Of a stretch of DNA of 64,000 nucleotides, positions 10,351 to 21,529 are shown in pieces. Below the pieces are notes generated by a model that was not told the DNA's origin, did no database searches, and was given only the letters and a program-made list of their open reading frames with translations. Position 1 is the stretch's first letter. The number at the start of each line of letters is the position of its first letter. Source of the stretch: Ignelater luminosus (Eukaryota; Arthropoda; Insecta; Coleoptera; Elateridae); assembly GCA_011009095.1 (NCBI GenBank), contig VTPC01090705.1, positions 90,546 to 154,545 of the forward strand, read 5' to 3'. Both the position numbers and the translations under genes were made by a program.

Positions 10351-13096
10351 AATATTTCCATGAGTCATCACATTTAAGTTAGTCAAATTACCTATTAGGT
10401 TCTAGTTCAAGAATCTCTTTAGTATTTTTCATTATTTCTTTGCTCTACAATTCCTCTCCGTGTCTAATTGCTAAATTGCTTGGCCAAAACTGCATATCTC
10501 TCTCTGATACGCTCTTTTGTGCCACACCTCGTAAGTATTTACTCTCCAAATCTGCAATGTAAACATCTATGGGGTATGTAAAATTGCAGGCAATATACAT
10601 CATGGTTCATGACTCACAATAAACTATGCAACTCAAACACTTTTGTGACCCGATATGAAGCACTGGAACTTACTTTCTTTTGTCTCACATTCATACCCAT
10701 CCAGATGGATATTATTGCTTTCCTTGTCCAATCACATGGATCCCGCTGTGACCCATCAAGTAAATTAAGTCACGCTCGAAACTAAACTTAGATCTATGCG
10801 ACGCTCATGCCCACGACACGCTGAGGTGAAACGACGAGCTGAAGCACTACCTGAAAATCATTTAGCAGCTTAGCAGAGGTATTCCAAGCTACCATTCACA
10901 GACGCTGTCATACACCTATAAAACTTCGTCCGATCCATAATCACTAAAAGGAGGAGATATTTGTAAAAGGACGCTCTATTTCCACCCTTTTGAGGAAGTG
11001 TGTAGCTTGGTAAAAATTTCTTTTGTAGAGCTACGCCTGTATTTCATTAAAGAAAAAAGCAGAGCACATCCTCAGAATTCTCACTTCACTTCCAAAAAAG
11101 AAATCCAAAAAGAAACTCGTCTGCTGTCCTGATTTCTAAGTCAGTAGGCATCTTACGCTTGACACCATCCCCATGTACAGAAAACCCATCTACGAGGGTC
11201 CCACCCACCTCAGCAAAAAAATTGAGCAATGTAGTTAGCGATCGTCGCTCTACGATTGCGTTTAGGAAGTTCAGAGATGTGCTTGCTAAAGTGTTTCCTC
11301 TCCAACATAACTTCGCCCTCTTGCTTTACCATGCTCCAATAAGTACAAAACAAGCATCACAACGATCAAGTAGGTGGTTGCACTAAAAACATCTTGCTGC
11401 AGATTGCTGTTAATTATGTGGGACACTTGGGATGTTTTTTCAAAGCACAAAACAAAATTAAATTTAAAAAACGAAGGTGAAGAAGTTTCTTCAGATTGTT
11501 TTGTTACCTAGGAGTCAAGAATCGTTTTACTTTTTTTACAATCTCGATTATGTCTTCTGATGATAGAGCCAAGTTCAGTGGAATTTGCGCAACCCCAACA
11601 GATTTCCAGCTGTTTTAGATGGTGGAAGTTTGAAACTATTTATTGAAATTATCTTTAAGGTTTAGGCAACTCTTTTCAAAATAAGCTTTACTTTTTAAGG
11701 AGAAGGTGAAGTAATTTTGAGAACATCTGTACTAAGAATTTTGAGTTCGTGTAACTTCTAAATATTTTTTTTCCTAAACAGAAAACGTAAAATTATCCAG
11801 AAGGTAATGCTGAGAAAATTGAGCTTTCTTTATTTATTATTAACACTTAAAAAATTATTTCCATAAAACTGATTGTGAGCAAACAGCAATTAGATCTTGA
11901 AGAAAGAAGTTATATTATGTCAATAAAGATGCATTAATTCTTTGTCTCATTTAAATAACTTTCAAATTGATTATTCTCATTCATTCACTACATCAAATAA
12001 GCAATAAACGCTTCTATTACAATAACTAATTGAAGAAGTTAATTTATAGCCATAAAGAACAAACAATAAAGGTCAGGAAATCAAGCCTTGAGGGATAACT
12101 GAAGATTAAATAGCGTGAATGCGAACACGAATTTAGTTCGTTAAGATTTATCGTGACATGTTCTGAAAATTAATAATAAAACTTTTGATTAACCAAGAAT
12201 TTTACAAAAATCTATTCATCATGTGTTTGTCGAGAAATCTATTCATTTCCAATACAATTTTTTAGTATTTCACTCTTTTATGTTACACATAGAAAGATGA
12301 TACTAACAAAATGGCGTCTGCTACAAGAGAACCCTCTCTAGGGATGAAAGTAGAGTTGGAGTAATTGGACCGCATCCTCGAGGGGGAGAGTGATTTATTT
12401 TATTTGAAGATGTGGGTGGGTGGATTTAAAAAGGCGTGCTCGCGGATATACGGCGAGCAGCTCGTATTGATTTTAATAACCCAAGAAATATTTTTACTAG
12501 GTTGAACGAGTTCTGAAAGAGCGAACGAATTCTTCTTCCAGGGAGCTGAAAAAATCCTCCTCATTTTCCCCTTGATGCTTTTTCTTTCTTTCATTTTTTA
12601 AATATAAAATTTTAATTCTGGACGCGCGCTCGTTTATTTAAAAATAAAACGAGAGATGATGCCTAAGCAATTTCTCTAGTTGAGAGAGAAAATATATAAT
12701 GTTCGATTGGAAATGTGATCGTCAGCGTTTACCCAAGGAAAACTGCTGAACACAGGACATGACTGTGTAAGTAAATACGAGTTCTAATTTGATGAAGGAG
12801 CTCGAACGGGCAAACCAACATTTCAAAGTGCAAATTCAGCTTTTTTTCATTGATAAACAATCGCTCCATCCATCCGAAAGCCCGCTAGCGGTAAAAACTG
12901 GGCCTATTAAAATCTTTCAGTCGACTGAGGTTGTTTGTCTTGGGCCTCGTTACTGCCTCCCTAGCCCTCAGGCTTTACGATTACTCGCGTAACTCCAATA
13001 TTTCAACGAGAAAGCTCCCAACTAGACGTTTATACGATTGGTTTAAAGAACATAAAATAGATTTCTAATAAATATTAATAATAAAAATAATCCTAC
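10351..13096. other. intronic sequence, no gene recognised
   Basis: At 11.15-11.2 kb the plus strand reads IPMYRKPIYEGPTHL, which faintly recalls the YRKPTH block of Penelope-like elements but has no supporting motif. A balanced-composition block at 12.28-12.6 kb could be regulatory. Otherwise the sequence is AT-rich. Confidence 0.3.
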
Positions 13097-13311
13097 CTGC
13101 AGAACTCTCTTGGGCAATCCAGTCTTTTGTGAAAGCTGCTTCAGGTCTTTCGCGTCGGGATTGTGGTTAATGGAAAAGTAGGACTTCATCGTTCTTAATT
13201 GGTGGTGTTTAAAGGACGTCCTCATCCTTTTCGTCCTTTGGTTAGATCCTGGCATGCCGGGCGTCCCAGGTGATCGTCCGAACGACATATCCAAGTAATC
13301 TGAATTTAAAT
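13097..13311 (-). CDS. ap: apterous/LHX2-9-type gene, exon with homeodomain residues 1-46
   Basis: This is the next exon of the same minus-strand gene. It begins after a TGCAG acceptor with AT, which completes a GAT (Asp) codon with the last G of the LIM2 exon. It continues LNSDYLDMSFGRSPGTPGMP, then TKRMRTSFKHHQLRTMKSYF and the rest of helices 1 and 2, ending PKRVLQ at a CAG|GTAGGA donor. The homeodomain therefore stops after residue 46, at the intron position 46/47 found in many homeobox genes. The recognition helix (VWFQNARAKWRR in the family) must lie in another exon, and I did not find it at 1-13040. Residue 21 reads Ser (YFSINHNP) where fly apterous and vertebrate LHX2 have Ala. The length is 215 bp, 2 bases plus 71 codons. 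The ATG at 13294 is internal. The identity is firm; which apterous paralogue it is (some insects have two) cannot be told from this part. Confidence 0.95.
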
Positions 13312-14135
13312 CTGCAATGAGTACACGGATGATTCTTTTTTTTTAAAAAAAAGGAAGGAAATAAGAAACAATTTAAAACAAACTTTTATACACTTATTTC
13401 ATGATGATTTATTGCGACTGATCGCTTTGCAACGAGATCGCCTTTATTAAAATTTATAAGAAATTATGGAATTAATTATATCGAAAGCATCCACCTTGAA
13501 GGAAACCTTTTATGAAATGAAAAATCAAATAAGGACAATGCAACACGACCATCGCCTTTTATATATAGATATTATATGCACAGCTGCTACATAATATATA
13601 AATAATTCATAAAATTAATGTTTTATTAATTTAGTTTATCCTTCGTCTCCCTGCTTTCATGTCTATCTAAAATCAAACGCATATCATTGACTATGCTGAT
13701 TGTGTATTATAGGTAGTTGGAAGTGTCTTCACTTTTAAATAGAATTCACCTTATTAGTAATAATTGTTAGAAAGAGAAGAAACGGAAAAATTTATTTAGT
13801 AAATTATTTAATAAATTACAATTCCCTTCTTCTTTATCTGCTTTAATGCGTTAAAAACAGTTTACAACACTTTTGTCGAGTATCTTTGAGTTCTGAGAAC
13901 TTTCCATGACGATTTGGTTTGTTTAGTTTCTTCAAGAGACCATGCATGAGTAATCAGAGTCTTGCAATTAAACTAGAAAGACGACTTGAAACATCTATCG
14001 AGTAGTAGGCATGACAAACGATTTTAACAACATGATAATCAAGGACTTCACTGACGGTATTCAGAGCAGAAGCACATCGCTGCAGCTCCCAACCGTATCT
14101 ACTGTAACTCCTAGAACGTGATCAGTTCAAAGCCT
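13312..14135. other. no feature recognised
   Basis: AT-rich intron immediately upstream of the homeodomain exon acceptor, with short A/T runs only. Confidence 0.4.
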
Positions 14136-14139
14136 GTCG

Positions 14140-14214
14140 ATAATCTTAAGTAAAGATTGTTTTTGCGCCTTTGACTCTTGCCTCTTTACTTTTCTATTAC
14201 ATTATTTTGGGCCC
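14140..14214 (-). repeat. dispersed repeat segment, partner of 29475-29548
   Basis: The minus strand here (AATAATGTAATAGAAAAGTA, then AGAGGCAAGAG and AATCTTTACTTAAG) matches the plus strand at about 29475-29548 over roughly 70 bp with scattered differences. It abuts the composite repeat at 14.2 kb, but at 29 kb no such repeat adjoins, so it is likely an independent dispersed family. Confidence 0.65.
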
Positions 14215-14470
14215 ATGAGAGGGGCGGCTCAAAAAAAAACCTAGTAACTTCTAGATCAGCCCGATAGGTTCGAAAAAAGAAGTCTAAAAGGCCCGACGCC
14301 CTGAGCGGCTCAAAAGGCCCGACAGGACTTAACAGCTTAACAGGCCTGTATGGCCTAACAGGCCCGAGAGATCCGACAGGCCCAAGAGATTCCAACGATA
14401 GACCCGATGGGCCGAGAAGTCCAAAAGATCCGACAGGCTTGAACGGCCCGCCAAACCCGTATGTCCTGAT
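14205..14470 (-). repeat. composite GC-rich dispersed repeat, copy B
   Basis: In minus orientation, the left end (GGGCCCATGAGAGGGGCGGCTC, followed by a run of A and then AGTAACTTCTAGATCAGCCCGA) corresponds to the tail of the other copies (GCGGCTCGAAAAAACTGGAT, AACTTCTTGATTAGCCCGA at 10.3 kb read in reverse). It continues into GGCCCGACAGG-type tandem units and breaks off near 14470 without a recognisable head. Confidence 0.75.
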
Positions 14471-14734
14471 AACGACCGCAACTTCCTTTCTCAGAATAGA
14501 AGAGTCAGCGACCCACAGTCGTTTCTAGATTTTTACGGGATAAGTTATCGTCTTTGTAGTTTGAGATGAAGGTTTTTCTCTATTTGTGAATTTTTCAGTT
14601 TTTTTTTCAGTGATTTCGACAATTTCATTCGGAATTTCTTCAATGGCAATGCTTGCTGTTTCGACATAGCACAATCAGCTTTATATATCAAGCAAACATT
14701 AACGATACACATTAGAGGCCGCTCTGCAGAGGAC

Positions 14735-15130
14735 GAGAATTACAGACCCAGACCGACATGGTCCGACTAGGTACAAACTTGACCCAGTCCGAAGAAAACT
14801 CGGACAAAGAAACCCGAAAGGCCAAGAAGTTAAAACGGTATGAACGTCCCAAAGGGTAGTATGGCTCGATGGGCCCCAGAGGTCTGATAGAACCGAGAGA
14901 TCTAAACGGCCGATAGACCCGAGAACTCCAACAACTCCCGACGACCCGAAAGATCCATACGGTCCGATAGATCCGAGAAATCCAAAAGGGTCAACTGTTC
15001 GATGGGGCCGAAAAGTAAAAAGAGCCTAACAGGCCTGAACCGCCCGACATACCCGTATAGCTCTATAAGCCTAAGATGTCCGACAAATTCCAACAGCTCG
15101 ACAGGCCCGAACCCGAGTTCGGAGGGACTC
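14735..15130 (-). repeat. composite GC-rich dispersed repeat, copy C
   Basis: Degenerate minus-strand units of CCGA(C/T)AGG-CCCGA type run from about 14.74 to 15.13 kb. GACCCGAAAGATCC and GGCCCGAACCCGAG are typical. The last matches the GCTCGGGTTYGGGTC part of the family head. It is separated from copy B by about 260 bp of unrelated sequence, so the two may be one copy split by an insertion, or two insertions. Confidence 0.7.
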
Positions 15131-16439
15131 TGAAACAGGCACATGGGGATTTCACTCGGATCGCGAAATAGACAACATGGAAGATCCTTGCAGAAATGAC
15201 AGACAGACATAATGACAACTCTACTTTCGTAGTAGCGCCTTTAACCTCACATTTTGAACCAGCCCCATTGAGGATCCTAGATTAAATGACCCCTAGGTAA
15301 TTGGCAGAAGATGAGATGTGGAACTGGCTACTCTTGAGTTCCAAAGGAAGCAGATCTCAGAAGAATTTCGTTTCTGGTCTGAAAATCACTTAGGTTTTGT
15401 TTGAGCATCAAAATCTCTGATCTAGATTTTGGAAGGAGCACTCTGGTTTCAACCAATACAAATCAAAAACACATATGTGTCGAGTCTATACTGCAAACGG
15501 CAGGGTGTCTCTTTCCCTCAGTCTACGAAGTTCGTCAAGAAAAAAATCTAGAGAGGAAAATGATAGTTGTTGTATATTAAAAGGTAATGATTTGTGACAG
15601 AAACCATGACGAACCATATGTTGATAGTGGAAGTGAATATATTCAAGGACGTCTAAGTTTTAAGTAATATGTAAAGACCAAGAAACAGTTTTGGAATACA
15701 GCTATGCGTTGGGGATTGGATGCTTCAGGAAATTCACTCTTTGTTGTCAAAGTTTCTTTTGAACGTAAAACTAATTGTTGTGGCACTGTTAGGTTAAAAG
15801 ACGGCATATGCCTAATCTTGATCAAAAACTCAAAAGAGGATAAATTGCTCCAAGAAGCTCCGACAATCTTATCTTTTTCTTTTAGTGCCAAAACACAAAA
15901 ACGTAATCTGTTTTGTTATTTTGCTAAAAGCAAAGTCATTGAGTTAAATTTAAGGTAGGCCCTAAGGCACTAATAATGACTCCATAAGTTATCACAAATC
16001 GGCTTACGAAAAATGAAAATATTTTTCGTATTGTGGTCATGCAAGCCCTTGTATCGTGACACGATCAAATGCTGTCCAAACAGCAGGTCTAAAAGAAACA
16101 ATCGCTACGCAAAATCTAACTGGATTAAAGAACTTGTATAACCTCAAAATTTCAACCAACTTAAAAATATTCCATGGACTCAAAAGACTAAGACATTAAA
16201 AAAATACTAATACAAATCTAAGAAACCAAGATATTAGAAAACTTGATCTATATCTGAACTTTGAGCTGGGGCGGGCGGCCTTAAGAAAGCGTCTTGAGCA
16301 GGATCTGCCCTAAGAGTTCTGTTGTGTTTACTGAAGTAATAGTTTTAGTACCAATATTCAATTTTACTGAACATTCGTACTGGATAATTAAGATTCCAAT
16401 TTGTATATTTTCAAAAAAGTGCTATGATCTCAGTTGTTT
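15131..16439. other. no feature recognised
   Basis: High-complexity intron. An 82-residue minus-strand and an 84-residue plus-strand open frame overlap at 15.64-15.96 kb. Neither has a recognisable motif, and overlapping frames of this size are expected by chance. Confidence 0.35.
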
Positions 16440-18030
16440 GGTAACTTGTTTGCTTTAGAAAGATTTTACTGAGAGTTCATAAGCAGACTTAAGATCAAAG
16501 TGACAAACCTAAGGTTCGTCAATGGTAACAAAACGATCAAGAAAACTTTTGAATTGTGATTAAACGAGGCTAAATTGGCTATTGAAGAAGTGATTCACAA
16601 ATGGTCATTAATCATGGTTCCAATTTTAACATTTAAAGGGCTTGATATATCCTCTCTGATCATGTCATTCATAGTATCAATGTTTCCTTGCGTAGACACA
16701 ATATGCACCTTTCAGGGTTTCTTCAGAACTTAAATTTTTGCAACTTTCCATCCTTCAATGAAACATGCGTGGGAATTTAGGCTCAGTAGACTCAGATCAA
16801 AATGTTGAATATAAGTTTCATTAATCGCAACAAAGGGGCTGTCCTTAAATTACGTAACGTTCCAAGGGGGTATTATTTAAACTCATATTTACTTGTCTGA
16901 ACTGAAACAGTCTGTGTGTAGACCACAACGGTCGCATGAACTCCACTTTGATGCATTTCTTTCTAATAAAATCTTTTTCAATAAAAAATTAGAACATTTT
17001 CATACTAAACGTGGGAGGGGGCTTAGAATATTGCGTTACGTAATATTTAAGGGGGGTTCGAGCTTGCGTTACGGGTGCGTTACAAGGAGGGGAGGGGGTA
17101 TAAAAATCGTTCAATTTTGCGTTACGTAATTTAAGGACGGCCCCAAACAGTTGAAGAAAACGTTTGGGTTGCAATTAAACTAAGGTAAATTGGCTACTGA
17201 AGAAGTGATTCGCAAATGGTCATTTATCATGGTTTTAATTTTAATATTTAAAAGACCTGATATATCCTCTCTAATCATGTCATTCACAGTATCAATGTTT
17301 CTTTGAGTAGACGCAATGCGCACTTTTAGGGTTTTTTCAGAACTTAATGCCTCCTCAGGCAAACTTAAATTTTTGCAACTTCCCATCCTTCAATGGAACA
17401 TGCGTGGGAAGGCGAGCTCAGTAGACTCAAATCAAAATGATGAATCTAAGTTTCACTAATCGCAACAAAGCGTTCAAGAAAGCTTTTGGGTTACGATTAA
17501 ACAAAGCTAAATTGGCTATTGAAGAAGTGATTCGCAAATGGTCATTTATCATGGATCCAATTTTAATATTTAAAAGGTCTGATATATCTTCTCTGATCAT
17601 GTTATTCATAGTATCAATGTTTCCTTGAGCAGATGCAATACGCAACTTCAGGGTCTCTTCAGAACTTAATGCCTCCACAGGCAAACTTAGATTTTTGCAG
17701 CTCCTTATCCTTCAATGAAACAAACATGGAAAGGCGCAGCTCAGTATACCCAGATCAAAATTAATAAAGTTTAATTAATCATAACAAAACGATCAAGAAA
17801 ATGTTTGGATTACGATTAAACAAAACTAAATTGGTTGTTAAAGAAGTGGTTCACACAGAGGTTATCTTGTGGACAAATAGTCGTTTATCATGGTTTAAAT
17901 CTTCTGCTATATTTTCTCTGATCATGCCACTCATATCATTTATGTCCTCTACGCGATCGACCAGCACCTTCAAGGCCGTCTTCAGAAGTTAACACTCGCT
18001 TAGGCAAACTCAACAAGAACGAGGAAACTC
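16440..18030. repeat. tandem array of about 320-bp units (four units)
   Basis: The phrase TTGGCTATTGAAGAAGTGAT recurs with changes at about 16578, 17190, 17510 and 17830, so the period is 320 bp. The 611-bp step between the first two is explained by a 310-bp inserted element (16835-17144). A second anchor, CATCCTTCAATGAAACA, recurs at about 16750, 17388 and 17707. Units differ by substitutions and small indels; the last is the most diverged. On the minus strand units 2 and 3 both stay open and encode similar peptides (NIDTMNNMIREDISDLLNIK in unit 3). Confidence 0.9.
16835..17144. mobile_element. 310-bp TIR element (MITE-like) inserted in the 320-bp array
   Basis: The terminal inverted repeats are 25 bp and differ at one position. 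The left begins GGGGCTGTCCTTAAATTACG and the right end reads, in reverse complement, GGGGCCGTCCTTAAATTACG. The interior is rich in GGGG tracts and carries another GCGTTACGTAAT copy near 17032. The sequence AAA borders both ends. Comparison with the undisturbed neighbouring unit (CGCAACAAAGCGTTCAAG) gives the empty site and fits a 3-bp duplication. No ORF codes for a transposase, so it is nonautonomous. A 3-bp duplication would suit a PIF/Harbinger-type element, but this assignment is inference. Confidence 0.85.
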
Positions 18031-21000
18031 AGCCTGAACGGTTTTCGTTTCCTGCCGTCTCGAGGATCTTAATGAGAGCGAAGCTCTATCTTCGACCCTC
18101 GAAAGCGTTAGTTTTCTTAAGAAGAATAATGGATGGCGAAGCCCAATTTCGCACTGCCAGTGGTGGCACAGCCTGATGTATGTTCATATTATTATTAGCT
18201 GTCTTAAAATGGCTGATGGAGAGTGCAGCCTGATTTGCAACAAAAGATCTCAAGAGCCAATTTATGACATTTTCTTTTCAAATATTTCTCTTTACCAATT
18301 TCTCTGAGACAGTCGTCTCACTGACTTAACGTCTGAAGACGACTCCAAGCACCATTGGCATGTTCTTCTCACATGTAAACTTCCAGAATCAATTTTCTTC
18401 TACTTGATGGAAAGAAGTATAATTTCCTACCACGTTAGTTGTGTCTTCATGAATTTATTTAGATTTTTAAATTATCCTTTTGTAAGTAAGGAAGCTTCAA
18501 GCTCGGCTCTTTTTATATTTCTTGTGAAATTATTGCTATAACTTTGCATGAATTTGAAACCATTAAAGATCAAATTTGGTAGTTTTGTTGACAATAAAAT
18601 GGTAAACAAGTGAGTTTGTTAGAAGCAACATAATCAGCACTTGTCATTTTAGTTTGCTTCTGTAATTTATTTTAACTTTTTGTTGGTTTGTTTATATTAA
18701 ATCCCTGTAAGACGCAAAATAGCTTAGCAGGTTTACAGTGTAATGATGATGATGTTCATTATTGCATGTTTTTTAAATATAATTTGTAAATTTCTGTTTT
18801 AATTCCCCCTTAAATCCTTCTCGTTACTTCTTTTCCTCATAGAACCAAGCCGATTTAGCTTTCTCTTATTCATTTTTGAAATTCAGATTTTAGTTCCTTT
18901 CTTTAATTAAATAAAGACACTAACTAAACATCAAAAGGTGATTAAAATATTTTATAATAAGATAAATAGAAGTGAAGGCTCAATTTTCTGTTTAGAAATT
19001 AATAATTAATACCAAAAGGATTATTTTCTCAGCAGCCGGTTTTGCCAAAAACAAAATAAAAGTCATCGATGTGTGTTGTTTCTATACAAAACAGAAGACA
19101 ATACCGAATAAAAAGGCGAACACAAAGGCGGGTTTTAAATGGTTGGGTGGAACAAGCAGAAGTGGGCGCTACGGCTACTACTTCGTGATATTTTCTGTCG
19201 ATAAATACTAGTCAATAAATCCAGCGTTGACAAACACATAACCTCAATTTTCAATAGACGATATACAGAGATCGAAATCGCGAAATTTATAATATTAACA
19301 TCGTATAGTATACATCCGTTCTCCCGAGATCGCACGAATTGCATTACACGCATATAACACAATAAAATTCCCATAAGAATACTACTAGTTGATTAATGTC
19401 AAAGATCTATAAAACGTGAATTATACAATAATAACAATTTTGTACCTTGCACATTTTGTCCCATAAAAACGACAATAAAATGTGTCAGGAAAATTATATG
19501 AGACATCAGTAATACTACAAGTGCAATTAATGTTGTATTAGCTTCATTTGCACCATAAATTAGCATTCTTGCTTTTAACGATCCCGGTTTAACGTTCTGC
19601 TTGCTTCATTGGACAACCGATTGTTTCTCCACACTTCAGATTTACTAGTTCGTTTTAAAAGTAAATTTTTCGCTTGATTTATCTCAAAATGGCTCGAAAC
19701 GAATCGGAAACTTTAATTGCTATACCTATCAAGACCGTAACAAACTCTTCTCAAATTGAGTTTTCAATTTTTTTTGCGTCTTAACTGCGAAATACACATT
19801 TTTCCGCCTTTCAGCGGCTCCGTTTTTGTTTGCTACATAAATACGTATAATACAAATATCAAATACAATAAATCGTTATTACACTGTAACAGCGACTATT
19901 ATGTATGTGTATACTAGTATACAAAAAAAGGAAACGAATAAAAAACACATGAACGTCAAAATGGCCTCTGTGTAGTACTAACATCGTGCAATATGGTGCG
20001 CCATAATCCGCTCCCGGCAATCGGCTTAGCGAAAGCGGATTGTACTGAGCTTTGGCAGACGCAAGCCACGAAGATCTACTGTCATGTGGCACAATTAATT
20101 TGCCGTCAATCCGATCAGACCTTGTTCAAACAGCTAATCCATGTTTGTGTCACTCTATAGAAATCTGTACATGACAAAAGTTAGATGTTTAATTAACGTT
20201 CTGTTTTACATGTTTGTCCTTCTTTTTGTTTGATTTATTTATTAAATGGATTTTCGCTTTAAATTGTCGCCTATTAGAGTTTAAAACAGAAGGGATCAAA
20301 AAATAAATCTTTAAGGATCTTGGAAGCTTTTGTTTTCTGATACTTTCTGATAAATTTTATAAATGAAGTGTAGGCTTTGTTTATTTGCTTATTGTTTCAT
20401 TGTTTTATTTTCAATTGTTTCAAATTTAGTATATATTGATCTGAATTAGAAAATTGTGGGATTTCTACAGTTATTTGATGGATGTATCGGTAATAATTTG
20501 AGACTTTCACTACCCTGCAAACATGGCAAGTTTTTCTTCAGAAACCTTCTCTTGTAATTCTGTCTGATGCTATATGCTGTTGAAAGCTCACCATCAGAAG
20601 AAGTAGTGGTGCGAAATACAGAAGAGCGCAAAACAAAACATAGAAATATAAAAGGAATTATAGAAACAGATAGCGAAGATGAGGCGGGTGAAAGAAAAAT
20701 CCGAGAAAAAGAAGACACAAGACTCCAATTGACAACTGCTTCAAACAGCTGCAAAAAGAGACTAAAGAAGTTCTAACCTCATTAGAATATTTTACAAAGT
20801 TCTCTTCTATGGAAATAATGGCTGATATAGACAAACAAACCTATACAGTACTCAGCAAACAGGTATTTTGTATCTACGTTATTGACAATGGATGTGATAC
20901 AACCTCCAGCCTTTGTGGATTACTGGACAAGAAATAGTAGAATCCCTCAAGTAGCATAATGCCCCTTAGACAATTCAAGAAAAATTGGATGGCATCTACA

Positions 21001-21529
21001 TTTTAATGAATAACTCAAAGATAGATTCTACAAAGTAGGGCCCATCCTGAAAAGAATTCAGCAAACCTGCCAAAAATCTAAAGCAGAAACCAATTTTCCA
21101 TGGGCAAAACCACGAAAGACAATGTATTAAAAACAAGTCCCGCAAATAGGATTTTAAATTGTTTGTTAGAGATAGAGTATCAAGTGTGATATCTGATTTT
21201 ATGATTTATTAAGGGCCTTACACATTTGAGCAACTAAGAAACACTTCAAATAAAATTTCTAAAAACGCGATTTAAGAGTAAGAGCTTTTGTGGTTGTGGC
21301 TTTGTATAAAACCCTCCAAGAACCACAAAACTCAGTAGAGTTTTTCGATAATTATTCAGTAGTTTGAATTTAGTTATTTACCTGAAAAACGTTTGGCATA
21401 CTAAGTCTTGGTACAAAAAAAAATTAAAAACTTACAAAAAGAGTCATAAAGATCATATGATCACAAAATAGATTCACATACCAGAGTGACTCTTGTCACT
21501 GTGTTTGTACTATTGGAAAGTACTTATTG
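18031..21529. other. intronic sequence, no gene recognised
   Basis: At 18.0-18.25 kb a GC-richer stretch contains GAGCGAAGCTC-like small inverted repeats. At 19.13-19.4 kb and 19.95-20.2 kb balanced-composition blocks stand out. At 20.57-20.78 kb a plus-strand frame encodes an acidic/basic 69-residue peptide (ETDSEDEAGERKIREKEDT) without a recognisable domain. Confidence 0.3.
19950..20200. promoter_or_regulatory. candidate conserved noncoding block (composition only)
   Basis: This is a high-complexity, balanced-GC island (CCGCTCCCGGCAATCGGCTT and neighbours) within AT-rich intron. TAAT-core sites (CAATTAATTT, TTAATTAACG) of the kind bound by homeodomains lie on its right side. It matches no repeat elsewhere in the window. 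A possible enhancer is an inference from composition alone. Confidence 0.22.

Larger units (their letters stand above)
1..13096 (-). other. ap: start of the intron downstream of the homeodomain exon (runs out of window)
   Basis: It follows the GTAGGA donor at 13096. A scan of the minus strand for the helix-3 exon (VWFQNA... after an AG acceptor) found nothing, so I infer the intron continues beyond position 1. It contains RTE-like, mariner and jockey-like remnants and one composite repeat. Confidence 0.6.

Noticed and set aside
1..13040. Exon with homeodomain helix 3 (VWFQNARAKWRR)
   Set aside because: Searched by eye on the minus strand and not found. Presumed outside the window.
20567..20776. 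69-residue charged peptide frame
   Set aside because: Glu/Lys-rich and without a domain. Short, in AT-rich intron and on the strand opposite the host gene; a chance frame or worn element is more likely.
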